From the NCBI GenBank assembly GCA_026770025.1, contig JAMXDE010000004.1:3149501-3213500 (forward strand): DNA of 64,000 bases, read 5' to 3'. Under the pieces are notes generated by a model. That model did no database searches and was not told where the DNA came from. It was given only the letters and a program-made list of their open reading frames with translations. Made by a program: the position numbers and the translations under genes. The stretch's first letter is position 1. Each line of letters opens with the position of its first letter. The DNA comes from Craspedostauros australis (taxonomy: Eukaryota > Bacillariophyta > Bacillariophyceae > Mastogloiales > Achnanthaceae). Shown here piece by piece: positions 32,427-42,565 of this stretch.

Positions 32427-32932
32427 CGTCGGTGATGCAGCGAAGCGCGTGGACAAGAGACAGAACTCTCTATGAGAGTGTGCATCTATTCATACTACGA
32501 GTAATAGTAAGCTGGACTTCGTATTCACCACATGGTTGGCGCACGCGTTCGTGGGATGCAGTGCTCCCTGTCCATAACCGCTTCGGTCTTCTACTACGGC
32601 AAGCTAATTTGGTGCGCGCCTGTGGTGGTATGGCCAAATAGCCGTGTGGCTGTCTCATTCAAATGCTCATGAAATGGTATCGGTCAAGGCCCACGTACGA
32701 CTACTCTGGTATTGTTCGAGACATTCGGGAATCTGTCAGGGAAGCAGCCATCAGGGCGGCCTGGAAGAAATGATAGCACGTGGACGGATTAAAATGAAAC
32801 CATCGAGTTATGTAATACGTTGTTATTGTGTTGCTCAGAAAGTGCGATTGCGTTTGCGTTTGCTGCGCTCTGATGGACTGAAGACTGCATGTCATGGTAG
32901 TATCGACTAGTAAGAGTGGCAATCTTCTTGCT
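32427..32932. other. convergent intergenic region
   Basis: It holds the facing 3' ends of the ABCA gene (+) and the first SPFH gene (-). No gene is seen. Confidence 0.4.
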
Positions 32933-34066
32933 CTACAGTTCATCCTTTCGTGACAATGCAGCGGGTTCTCCCGCCGAAATGGAAAGCGTCTCCACGTCCT
33001 CCAACATCTTGTTGGTGGTGTACGCAAGGACTCCAGTGGTTGTCAAGTTCAAGCTTTCCTTGACGGAGACCAACGTCTCTGCTTCCTTTTCAAATGCGAA
33101 CAGTGTTTCTTGAGCCTTCAGGTTGGCCTCGGTGATGAGCACATTCGCTTCAGTCTCTGCAATGTCCAGGATCCTTTGCGCCTCCTGCTCAGCGGCGAGG
33201 AACTCGGTCCGGGCCTTCGTGATCTCCTGCTTGCGTTGTGTCCGAGCAAGCTCGATGTCTTCCTCCGCGGACTGCTTCTTCGAGATGGCGTCGTCGTACT
33301 CTATTGGCAGCTCCACATTGCGAAGTTGTAGCGAGATGGCCTCGGCGAAAACGCCAAAGTCGTTCGGGTCTTGTGGATCGCCACCAAGCTTCGAGCGAAG
33401 ATTCGCTTCCATCGTCGACTGGATCTCCCCGCGCTTGTTCTGGAAGTTGGAGATGAAGAATTCAGAGCATGAATGCTGGACCGAGCTCTGCCCCGCCGCT
33501 TCGACGATATTGGCCCACTTGCCAAAGTCGCGATACCGAATGACGGCATCGTACAGGTTCTCTTGCTTGATGAGGTACTGGAATGTCACGGAGAACTCAA
33601 CTCGGAGACCATCTCTCGAGATGCAGGCTCCTTCCTGATCGGCGGTGACGAACGTCGAGGGGAACTTGATGAACTTGAATCCCGGAGGACCAGCATGCAA
33701 CCCTCCCGACTGAGATGCATCGTTCAAGATCTTTGAGTACTTGGCGTACTTCAGGCCGTACTCGGTGTTGTCGACCTTCTTGAATGAGGTGGCGAGTACG
33801 GCGATTAGCGTGATCACGAGCGCGAGCACGAACACGCAGCATGAGATGCGTCTGGCTCGGATCATCCCGGGAGTGAGTTCACGACGTTCGGTCTGGCGGG
33901 ACCAACGTGAAGGGCTTGTACTTCGTTGGTGGTCCTTGCTTGAAGGATCTGCCGCACCTGCCGCGTCCTCCACATCTCCCTCGTCCATCAATGGCGTGGC
34001 GGACTTGAACGAAGCATTGAAGCCGATGTCGCCATCGCTCTCTTCACCCTTGGAAGATCGAGTCAT
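32933..34066 (-). CDS. SPFH/PHB-domain membrane protein ending in KDEL
   Basis: The product is 377 aa. I chose the ATG at 34066 because the upstream open frame is basic low-complexity. A polar N-terminus of ~75 residues precedes one membrane segment (ISCCVFVLALVITLIAVLAT). The PHB-like domain follows (VDNTEYGLKYAKYSKI onward, ~95-240), then a long charged helix rich in Ala, Glu and Gln (~250-340), typical of SPFH proteins that form ring scaffolds. The last four residues are KDEL, the ER retrieval signal, so the domain probably faces the ER lumen, as in erlins. Function is inferred as a membrane-microdomain scaffold. It is divergently arranged with a second SPFH gene. Confidence 0.85.
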   Translation of the reverse strand: MTRSSKGEESDGDIGFNASFKSATPLMDEGDVEDAAGAADPSSKDHQRSTSPSRWSRQTERRELTPGMIRARRISCCVFVLALVITLIAVLATSFKKVDNTEYGLKYAKYSKILNDASQSGGLHAGPPGFKFIKFPSTFVTADQEGACISRDGLRVEFSVTFQYLIKQENLYDAVIRYRDFGKWANIVEAAGQSSVQHSCSEFFISNFQNKRGEIQSTMEANLRSKLGGDPQDPNDFGVFAEAISLQLRNVELPIEYDDAISKKQSAEEDIELARTQRKQEITKARTEFLAAEQEAQRILDIAETEANVLITEANLKAQETLFAFEKEAETLVSVKESLNLTTTGVLAYTTNKMLEDVETLSISAGEPAALSRKDEL

Positions 34067-34811
34067 GTTGTAATTGCTGCGGCTTTGTTTGATGCAGTTG
34101 TAGTAGTTGTTGGTGTCGTTGGGTTTGTTGGATTTGGTGGAGTGTCGAGCACGAGTTGTGTTTGGCTCACTCTTTGATTTTATGACACAAGATGTGAAGT
34201 GCCCAACAGAGATGAGACGCAGTGTGGTCGCAGGCCTGTCGGTGTCGCACCGAGGGGCGCGAGGAGATCTTTTTGTTTGGCGCATCTGCAATTCAGGTTT
34301 CAGTCGTGACACCGTGTTTGCAAATCGGAATTTCGCGGAATTGGTGGCGTGTTTGTGCTCGTCTGGATGTCGCGGATGTCGCTTCAGACAAATGCACAAT
34401 GAGATTTCGCGATGGACCTGTCGTCTTTGTGTCGTATCAATGACACGACATCACGTTTCGAGTCGTGACATCAACCAACGGGAATGAAACGCAGAACGCA
34501 ACCACGAGCCACGAGCGCGAATGAAAAGATTCGACTCCAAACACGGCAGAACAAGCCAAACACGCAACCCAAACGAGTATCCAAACGAGCAACTAACAAG
34601 CACAAGAACACAGCCCCACAGATCATCAAGAGCAGCACAACCAGCAATCGAGAATAGATAGCAGCAGACATTGATCGGCATCTCATAAAAAGAACTTCAA
34701 AGCACTCGCACTTCCAACGTGCATATCACACACCACACATCACACACCACACATCACACATCAAAGCACTCGCACTTCCAACGTACATATCATATCACAA
34801 CAACAACAACC
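34067..34811. promoter_or_regulatory. shared upstream region of the divergent SPFH pair
   Basis: These 745 bp lie between two divergent ATGs. Near the plus-strand gene a 32-bp segment (34697-34728, starting TCAAAGCACTCGCACTTCCA) is repeated at 34761-34792 with one mismatch. The copies are separated by a CACAC(CA) simple run. Co-regulation is inferred only from layout. Confidence 0.4.
34697..34792 (+). repeat. 32-bp direct duplication in the 5' leader
   Basis: Two copies, 64 bp apart and differing at one base, flank an ACACC-rich spacer just upstream of the ATG at 34812. Confidence 0.85.
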
Positions 34812-35753
34812 ATGGCAAAGGATGGTAGAAATTGCGGCATCTGCCTGCTGCTGACCGGACTGCTCCTCTTCGTCATCCTGTTGCCCCTCAGTTTCGGATA
34901 CATCGACTACTACGAATTCGGTATCAGCAAGCGCAAGTCCACTGGCACCATATTCTACGACAAGGTGTACACGCGCGGGCGCTACCATCTTGGCCCGGAC
35001 AAGACCTTCATCACGTACCAAGCCGACGCGCATTCCGAGTCATTCGAGGAGCTTGCTGTATTTTCAGCGGGAGGCGGCAACGAGTCCATCGGCCTTGCCT
35101 TCGAGGTGGATGTCGACTTCACCTACTTCCTCATCGAGGACGAGATCATTGACCTACACAGAGAGCTCGCGCGAGGATACAAGGATGTGGTTGTGTCACG
35201 TGCCAAGGACGCCATCAAGAACGCCGCAATCTCTGTCACCTTCAATGAGTACTTCCAAGAGCGTAGGTTGGTGGAACGCAAGTTCCGCGATGCAGTGCGA
35301 AACCGATGGAACGAAAAGCCGTCGTTGCATTGCACGTTGGATCAGTTCCATTTGGGACGCATCCGCATCCCCGAGAATGTGGCGCAGAAGCAATTGGAAG
35401 GCCGCATCCAGAACGAACGCAACGACATGGAGGAGTTCCTGCAGCTGGCGGAGCTAGAACGCGAGGAGACCAGCGTACAGGTGAATAGGATCGAGCTGGA
35501 GAAGAGCGTCACGTTGAGGACGGCAAATGCCAATGCATCGCTCATCCGATCCAAGGCACAGTCGGAGGCGGAACGGATCAAGTCCGAGGCACAGATCAAC
35601 GGGACCCGGCTGGTCTATTCTCGTGCCGGCATCACAACCCAAGACCACATGACCGCTTACACGTACATTCGGACATTGAAGAACCGGCCTGATCTGCGCA
35701 TGCATCTCAGCTATGCCTCGCCAGACACAGTCGTCCGAACTCAAGGCTTGTAG
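34812..35753 (+). CDS. SPFH/PHB-domain membrane protein
   Basis: The product is 313 aa. The ATG sits in an ACCATGG context, and the frame upstream is only His/Thr low-complexity. A short N-terminus precedes one membrane segment (CLLLTGLLLFVILLPLSFGY, ~11-30). The PHB-like domain follows (YYEFGISKRKSTGTIFYDKV onward, ~33-200), then a charged alpha-helical region (~205-270, ELEREETSVQVNRIELEK). It is probably a distant paralogue of the divergent neighbour: both have membrane segment, EYG/YEFG entry, PHB domain and coiled coil. It has no KDEL, so it may sit in a different compartment. Confidence 0.82.
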   Translation: MAKDGRNCGICLLLTGLLLFVILLPLSFGYIDYYEFGISKRKSTGTIFYDKVYTRGRYHLGPDKTFITYQADAHSESFEELAVFSAGGGNESIGLAFEVDVDFTYFLIEDEIIDLHRELARGYKDVVVSRAKDAIKNAAISVTFNEYFQERRLVERKFRDAVRNRWNEKPSLHCTLDQFHLGRIRIPENVAQKQLEGRIQNERNDMEEFLQLAELEREETSVQVNRIELEKSVTLRTANANASLIRSKAQSEAERIKSEAQINGTRLVYSRAGITTQDHMTAYTYIRTLKNRPDLRMHLSYASPDTVVRTQGL

Positions 35754-36087
35754 TTGCAATTGTAAACCATCACATCGTAAATGCACGCAATGAATGTTCA
35801 ATATGATACCTATTATCTCTCTTTGTCGGTTTGTTGTTTAGGCATGTGGGCGATGCTGCGATTGTGTGTGGTTTCAATGGATTGCTGGACGCTGGCTGAT
35901 GTTGCCTGGTGGTGGAGGTGGACGTGGTGGTGGTGTCAAGGATGGAAGGAAGACTTGGGAGAACACTTGGCGACCACCGAATCACGAACGCCGATCATTG
36001 TCATCACACCAATCACTTCGAGGAACGCAGAGATTCAGGCTCGGCAGATCCTCTTCACCCACCGATGTCTCCACGACACATGTACAC
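35754..36087. other. intergenic region
   Basis: This is a short gap between the SPFH gene and the methyltransferase gene. Nothing further is recognised. Confidence 0.4.
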
Positions 36088-36202
36088 ATGATTGTAGCAA
36101 TTATGAGACTGATCTATCCAAGCCACCATGCTATTGCCAGTGCGACGGCAATTGCAGTGACATGCTTCATTTGCTTTTGCAACACAGCTGCGGCCACTCC
36201 CA

Positions 36203-36240
<38 letters not shown>

Positions 36241-37533
36241 CTATCATCGTCATGTCTGGCTTTCCATCCAGGTTCATTCCCCTCGGCGTTCAGCCATGAT
36301 CGTTCTCTGACAACGACACGTCGGTCCGCAAGATCGCTTCAGGCGTCATCTCCGAGTCTCTGCAATTGGCATGAACTCAAATCGAGGCCAACCGCATTGG
36401 TAGCAACGATACTAAGATTGGGGTTGACGCCGGATAGTGATGACACCAGAGTGTATAATAACACGCCAGCAGAAGCTCTCTCGGACAAGGTCGATACAAA
36501 CCAGCAATGCACAGCCACAGGCATGTGCACATGCCCTGGAATCTTCGACGTCATCGCAACGTCCAACATGACAGCGATAACAGAAAGCACCGAAGCGCAA
36601 CGAGTGTTTCACGGTCGGGGTGGGATGTATCGCGGGTGCGAGCATCTGGCGTTGGATTGGTTCCACCCTGTCTGGGTTCTGACGAGTTTTTCCACGCTGG
36701 AGGAAGATTCCATCCAATCAATCCAGTCAGCCTTGAAGGACCATTGTCATCGCCATGGATGTTGTTTGAACGAACATGCAGAGGTATCGTCGATTGAATT
36801 GGACAATACTGACGCAAACTATTCCAACGTGACATTGCCACCGATCACCGCAGACACGTTCAACTTCGTGTACCAATGCCGATCGACGGGTAGTTCAGCA
36901 GCATCCAATACGTTGCGGGAAGGAGCCGTGCCGAGACAGCACACTGTGACAGAGAATGGTCTGAAATACGAAGTCCGGTTGCTGCAAGGTCAGAATCAAG
37001 GCATATTCCTCGACATGGCCAATGGCCGGAGATGGGTGCAGGACAACGCCAACAATCAGATCGTGCTCAATTTGTTTGCGTACACCTGCGCGTTCTCGGT
37101 CGCGGCACTTGCGGGTGGTGCGTACCAGGTTGTGAACATGGACATGGCGAAGGGCGCGTTGAAGATCGGGCAGCGCAATCATGAGATGAATCACGACGCA
37201 TTCTGCGAGGCTGCTGCCAGTGGTGACAATGGAGCGAACGATCCGTACCACTCCAGCCAGGTCAAGTTCTTTGCGCACGACATCTTCAAGTCATGGGGAA
37301 AGATCAAGAGGTTGGGTCCGTACGATCGCATCCTCGTGGACCCGCCCAGCTTCCAAAAGGGTTCCTTCGTGGCAAAGAAGGATTACGGCAAGGTGATTCG
37401 GAGATTGCCATCGTTGCTATTGCCTTCCACGAACAGCAAGGCCATGCTGTGTCTGAATGCGCCGGAACTATCGGTCACATTCTTGCAGCAAGGCACGGGA
37501 ATTCCGCTGAAACTGGTGTCCGGATGTTCGTGA
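36088..37533 (+). CDS. RlmI-like SAM-dependent methyltransferase, interrupted by a DNA element
   Basis: Host sequence runs from the ATG at 36088 to 37488 (467 codons). The frame then enters the inserted element and stops at 37533 after 14 extra residues. An N-terminal signal-like segment (IASATAIAVTCFICFCNTAAA) and Ser-rich stretch could be an organelle leader. HGRGGMYRGCEHLALDW and NGLKYEVRLLQGQNQGIFLD follow. The Rossmann core has LNLFAYTCAFSVAALAGGA (SAM-binding) and ILVDPPSFQKGSF, then CLNAPEL. These are hallmarks of the RlmI/RlmK-type class I rRNA methyltransferases. The expected C-terminal strand region is missing here and is found at 42061-42231. An alternative ATG is at 36103. Confidence 0.85.
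36203..36243 (+). repeat. (ATC)n tract coding for poly-Ser
   Basis: A trinucleotide run in frame in the methyltransferase gene, just after the signal-like segment, gives about 12 consecutive Ser. Confidence 0.85.
37489..37515 (+). repeat. left 27-bp TIR
   Basis: It starts CAAGGCACGGG and ends GAAACTG. It is the exact reverse complement of 42031-42057. Confidence 0.92.
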
Positions 37534-37650
37534 TCAGTCCCCGATTCAATCGTGTTTAGGACAATTAATCTTTGGTCGATCTTGTCAATCCCACATCGCT
37601 GAATTTTTTGTCACCGTTGAATTACCGTTATAAGCGTTATTCATCAACGA

Positions 37651-37867
37651 AGTACTTTCAACGTTTGTTGAGTACTTTCAACGTTTGTTCAGTACTTTCA
37701 ACGTTTGTTGAGTACTTTCAACGTTTGTTGAGTACTTTCAACGTTTGTTCAGTACTTTCAACGTTTGTACAGTACTTTCAACGTTTGTACAGTACTTTCA
37801 ACGTTTGTTCAGTACTTTCAACGTTTGTTCAGTACTTTCAACATTTGTTGAGTACTTTCAAAGTTTC
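37651..37867. repeat. left subterminal array of a 20-bp unit (~11 copies)
   Basis: The unit is AGTACTTTCAACGTTTGTTG with variants ending TTC or TAC. Each unit contains the palindromes AGTACT and AACGTT. The same unit, in the same direction, forms the right array. Confidence 0.95.
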
Positions 37868-38088
37868 CCACCAGGCACTGCAACAACCCCGACTCGCAGA
37901 GACCACGCTGTTGCGGAGAGCATCCAAACACGAGTCAATCTGGCCAGAAAAAAAACGCAAAAACTCCACAACGAGTACAATCGGTTTGCAGAGCGAGTGG
38001 TGGAAAGTAGAGTAATGGTTGTTGTGCTGCTTCTCGCACTTCCTCCTCACTGACTTCCTTCTTCTTGACGTTCCCTGCGTCTTGATTG

Positions 38089-38175
38089 TATGATGGATGA
38101 TCAGCGATAGATAATCAGTGATAGATGATCAGTCATGGGCGATCAGTGATTGATGATCAGTGATGGAGGATGGAT
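38089..38175. repeat. imperfect ~15-bp tandem repeat
   Basis: Variants of GATGATCAGTGATAG are repeated about six times next to the decayed copia LTR. Confidence 0.75.
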
Positions 38176-38177
38176 GA

Positions 38178-41100
38178 TGACCAGTTAGCACACGCTTGAA
38201 ACGATGTTGAGGGTGACAACATCCAATGATTCAAATTATAAGGGTTATCGTGTAATGTGGGCTTGTCATTCAATGCTCTATACTCGTACGCTCAGGCGAT
38301 ACCCGAGTTTGCACCGTAATCCCGTTTAAACCGTTTCATACATATTGCTGCTTGGTCCCCTCGATTCGCTGTGGCTTTGCTGACTGTCGGATTGTCACAA
38401 TTTCGCTTCTTTTGGTATGTACCTGCTGCATGCCCCATGCATGGGCACCACAGGGCGCTCATCCCATCCACCATTGCTTGGACCCATGGTCGACCATCCA
38501 CAGGTACTGTCGTGCAGTCTGTTCGTTAAGAACAAGACTTGTTGTGCTTGGACTTCCATCTTGGCCCTGATTGTGGCTTTGTGAGCATGTTGGCGAGGTT
38601 CGATTCTGTAGGCTCATACGAGACCACCATCACACCTGTTGCACTGCATTTTTGTACGAAGTGGTATGCGATGGCTCTTGCTTTCTTTCATAGCTGTGAC
38701 TCTGGGAGTGAGGTGTTGTTCATGACGCTTTGATTGTCAACTCGCATGTCTGCCAGGCCGTCCATAGGGACGCCCATCATGCGCAGCTTATAGCGCATGC
38801 TGATGACAATCTCCATCACTGCCTTGAGCACGATGAATTTACTGCGGAACGTAGACGTTTCAATGCTGTTTTGTTTCTTGTTGAGCCATAGGATGAGTGA
38901 CAAGTTCAAGTACAGTAGAACCCCAGTGCGCGATCGTCGCGTCATGTGGTCACCAGCATGATCCGCATCAACAAAGCAAGTCATCTGGACTTCCTTACCT
39001 CGTGGTGGCGGCATGTCATTCGGTATCTGTTCGTGGGCATTGGCGTAGAAATTGCCCCAATCCGGTTGTGCCACAGTAGGCTTGTCAACATATGCATCAT
39101 CAAAGACAAGACGAGAGCGATCGTGTGAGTTGAGGTATGCAATTACATGAAAGAGAGCATTCAGGTGGCCAGTTCGGGATGCAGCACAGTACAATGGCAT
39201 CATTGAGGTTTCACAGCATATATCAATGCGACCCAGTTCAACAGTCCATCGCAGGATGCCAATGAGCTGTTGGTAGAACAACATCTCCTCATTGTCACAC
39301 AGTGGCGATGCATCCAGCTTGGGTCTGTATCTACTCGGTAGCATGGTGGGTGCCTTCATCTTGAGGCGCCCATCATGGTTGGTATGCCATTTCGTCACAA
39401 TCTTCAGGGCGGCTCTGATGTATTCTTGTATCGGCGCTGCTGTTCTGATCAGGCGGGGAGCGTGGCCCAAAATGGCCATCCGTGTCCTCATGTGCGCGTT
39501 TGGAGGGACTGCCTCTGCCCATCGACATCACACCACGATGCTTGTCACGTGTATTGCGCAATTTCAAGGCGCGTGCCTATTGGATGGATGACATGATGGC
39601 CTATTCTTCTGGTAGGTAGTGGCAATCGGTGATGATGATATTTGGGTCATGTTGTTTGGCCCATCCTTGACCTCCGCGTCCTCCTTTGTTGTTGCGGTTG
39701 TTGTATCTACCGCGGCTGGCGTTGTTCCGTCCCATGGACAATGCCTGACACATTGGTGTTGCTGCCTGTTTGCGGTCGATCACTTCGCTGAGAGCATTCA
39801 CGGTGGATGCGAAGCTGGAACGGATGCTTTCATTCAGCATGATGGCATCACATGCGTTGTGCAAATGCGGCACGCGGATGCTGCACATGAGGTGACGGAC
39901 CTTGGCGTTGTCCACAAGCGGTTCACCACAGTTGGCCATGTCTTCGAATGCAGAGTTCAGACGCTGCATGTATGTCTTGAACATGGAGTTGCGTGACTTG
40001 CCGTCATAGTAGGGGTTGTTGATGGTGCTGGACGCTGCTGCCTTCGTTCTGACCTTGTACGAATCACCACGATAGTGCTCTTGGAGGGTGAGGAATGTGG
40101 CGCATCCATCTCTGGATCGCTCGCTACCCTGTACCCAGTTCCATGTGAGTCTGCTATGTTTGACATGATGGATGACTTGTCACATGGTGGCATTGTCCAC
40201 CCTGTACTTGAGACCTGTCAACATGGCCCTGTCAATGATCTTGCCCTTCATCAATGGCACACCGACCAGAGTGTGCACCGCTGGTGTTCTGTCTTCTTGC
40301 TTGTAGGGGTTTGCGCGAATGATGTAGGAAACCAGGATGTTGGTAGCCCCAAGTGTGTTTTCATTTTAGTTGGTGATGTCCTTGAGGGTCTCGCAGACGA
40401 TATCCACATGGGTGAGAGGTTCAGGAAGGTCCACGGGTGGTGAGTCCTTGGTACGGAAATCTTCCTTGAAGAGGGACCACAAGCTGTTGAGGTGTTCCAT
40501 GGACTCTTCGGCGGCGGAGAAGGGGCGTTGGATATGATGGAAGTGGAAGCGCACATTTCACAGCTTGCGGAGTTTCAACTCATGTACCCAGCCAATGGTG
40601 ACACCTGGGTCCTTGATGTGAGTGGGTGTGGTCAAACGGGTTCCTGACATGTGTGCAGGGTTGTCGATCAAACCACTTCCCTTATGGATGCAATGACATA
40701 GCTTCTGCAGGTTGTTGTTGGTGAACATGAGCAGGTCGTCGAATGTCGTCAGTCCCTGTTCGTTGAGCGCAGTGCCAATGTCGGCCTTGGCAAAGCCCAT
40801 GGTGTTGGTGAGGTAGTTACAAATCTTGTTGGCATTAGTCAACATGGTGGTGTTTGTTTCAATCATTGTGTATGTGTATGGGAGTGTGAGAAGAGGAAAT
40901 GAGAAGGACAGGATACACAACAGTGACAGAAACCACGCTAGGACAAAACCTGTCCCGTTGTGTGTGAGGTTTCAGCATGTACATGTGTCGGTGTCTTGAG
41001 AAGCATAGATGTGGCAACAAGGCACACAATCTAGCACTCAGCTTGAGCTTGTGTCTCAGTAGGGGTTCCGCCTGATCTGCGGTCGGTGCGTCCACGTTAG

Positions 41101-41485
41101 TTTGCCATCCGCACCACGCAACAGCAAACAGTGGGATCTCATCTCCCTGGTACCAATCACAATGTACCAGCACACCATGGGCAGAGGGGATGCAGCATGA
41201 TTCAAGCCGTGCTGGCTTCGTGGCGGTCCACCTTCGGATGGGGTCCCAGTATTATCATCGCCCCTTCAGGCGGTCCCTATGTGCTTGCTTGGGCTCGCAT
41301 GAGCGTACGAGCATGGTGATCTAAGTTGGCACACACATAAAACAATGTTGAGGGTGGCAACATCCAATGATTAAAATTATAAGGGTTAACAGGTCGTGTG
41401 GACCTGTCATGCAATGCTCTATACTCGTATGGTTAGGCGATACCCGTGTTCGTACAGAAACCCCGTGTTAACCGTTTCACACGTA
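38178..41485 (-). mobile_element. old, heavily decayed copia element
   Basis: This is a minus-strand fossil with short flanking LTR-like repeats (about 38178-38342 and 41317-41482; ends approximate) that clearly align but have diverged strongly. Recognisable parts are an RNase H/late pol segment (38.7-39.5 kb), a Gly/Arg-rich gag end (39.6-40.0 kb) and an N-terminal gag segment (40.5-40.9 kb). Much of pol is not recognisable, and many breaks are present. LTR divergence indicates an old insertion. It lies inside the 4.6-kb DNA element. Confidence 0.75.
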
Positions 41486-41636
41486 TCCCTATTTGATGAA
41501 GTACGAAGGACGGTTGTAATTCTGATGGAGCAGAACACGCAGGAAGACAGCCGCCCTCGCCACGAGTGTGTTGTGATGAAGAAATTTGAATCATGTTTGT
41601 AACGGCACGAATCGCTTCATTGAAGAGAATTGTTCT

Positions 41637-41884
41637 CAGCGTTTGTCAAGTACTTTCAACGTTTGTTGAGTACTTTCAGCGTTTGTTGAGTACTTTCAAC
41701 GTTTGTTAAGTACTTTCAACGTTTGTTGAGTACTTTCAACGTTTGTTGAGTACTTTCAACGTTTGTTCAGTACTTTCAACGTTTGTTCAGTACTTTCAAC
41801 GTTTGTTCAGTACTTTCAACGTTTGTTCAGTACTTTCAACGTTTGTTCAGTACTTTCAACGTTTGTTCAGTACTTTCAACGTTT
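41637..41884. repeat. right subterminal array of a 20-bp unit (~12 copies)
   Basis: It has the same AGTACTTTCAACGTTTGTTG unit as the left array, in direct orientation. It ends about 145 bp before the right TIR. Confidence 0.95.
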
Positions 41885-42030
41885 CTTGTCGCGATAGCTG
41901 GTGTTCGGATTTCAAACATATAACGGTTATATACGTTACTGTTGTGGATATACTCCGAGTATTGAGTCGTTCCAATCGAGTCACACGCGAAGTTCTTGAA
42001 TAGTCAGAGTGGTCGAATCCGAACGTGTGA

Positions 42031-42057
42031 CAGTTTCAGCGGAATTCCCGTGCCTTG
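42031..42057 (-). repeat. right 27-bp TIR
   Basis: It is the exact reverse complement of 37489-37515 and is followed by the duplicated CAG. Confidence 0.92.
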
Positions 42058-42060
42058 CAG

Positions 42061-42231
42061 GAATTGGTGCGGGAGGAGGCACCGGAACTTGAATTTGCGG
42101 GACAGATTGAAAATCCATTGTCATTTCTTTCGATTGATCCGGACAGAGCGCTGAAGGTGCTGTTGTACCAAATGAAAGCTGACTGTATTGACGACGAAGA
42201 CTACGAACACAGCAGCAACAACTCCGAATGA
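42061..42231 (+). pseudogene. detached C-terminal part of the methyltransferase gene
   Basis: The first codon after the duplicated CAG continues the methyltransferase frame for 56 codons and a TGA (42229-42231). It reads ELVREEAPELEFAGQIENPL, then SFLSIDPDRALKVLLYQM. RlmI-type enzymes end with just such a segment: an acidic helix after CLNAPEL...FLQ, then a (D)xERxLKVL strand. Without the insertion the protein would be 523 aa. It is not reached by the current upstream frame unless the element is removed from the transcript. Confidence 0.85.
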
Positions 42232-42565
42232 GACGCCGGCAGCGACGACAGGAGATGCGGCTGTATGGACGGCGCTTCCACAAATCTCTGTAATACATAC
42301 GAGTACGCACGACGACTCACGAAGTCTCGTTACATTTTTGGATTCTAAATTCAGACTACATATTGTCCATCGTGTCAATTGCGGCAGAACTCGTTGGACT
42401 TCTTGAATTTCGGAGACCACCAGTAGAATGGCGAAAACCGCGTCACAATTTCCTTCTGAGTTGTGGTAGGAATCCCTTCCCCCGAGTCCACTGCTGGACT
42501 TGATATCACAATCTCTCTCGTGATGTGGACGTGCCCGTATCTGATCTTGATGGCTCGTTTAACAC
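42232..42565. other. convergent intergenic region
   Basis: This lies between the original stop of the methyltransferase and the stop of the minus-strand ATPase gene. No gene is recognised. Confidence 0.4.

Larger units (their letters stand above)
37489..42057. mobile_element. 4.6-kb non-autonomous TIR DNA element inside the methyltransferase gene
   Basis: Perfect 27-bp TIRs (37489-37515 and 42031-42057, starting CAAGGCACGGGAATTCCGCT) are flanked on both sides by CAG (37486-37488 and 42058-42060), a 3-bp target duplication. Arrays of a 20-bp unit lie about 135-145 bp inside each TIR. The interior holds a degraded copia copy, and I see no transposase. A 3-bp duplication, short TIRs and subterminal arrays recall CACTA elements, though the ends are CAAGG rather than CACTA. 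On both outer sides the methyltransferase frame is recognisable, which fixes the insertion point exactly. Confidence 0.9.

Noticed and set aside
37572-38015. Open frame with a repeated VEYFQRLLSTFNVCS pattern
   Set aside because: It is a translation of the 20-bp subterminal array, and the same pattern occurs at the other array.
37488-42060. A GC-AG intron starting at GCAAGG and ending at the duplicated CAG
   Set aside because: It fits a GC donor consensus, but removing it shifts the methyltransferase frame. The transposon explanation with a CAG duplication keeps the frame exactly.
42121-42420. Minus-strand frame with a hydrophobic segment (ASPVVAAGVSFGVVAAVFVV)
   Set aside because: It lies antisense to and beyond the real methyltransferase C-terminus, with no start context. 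The plus strand explains the first half.
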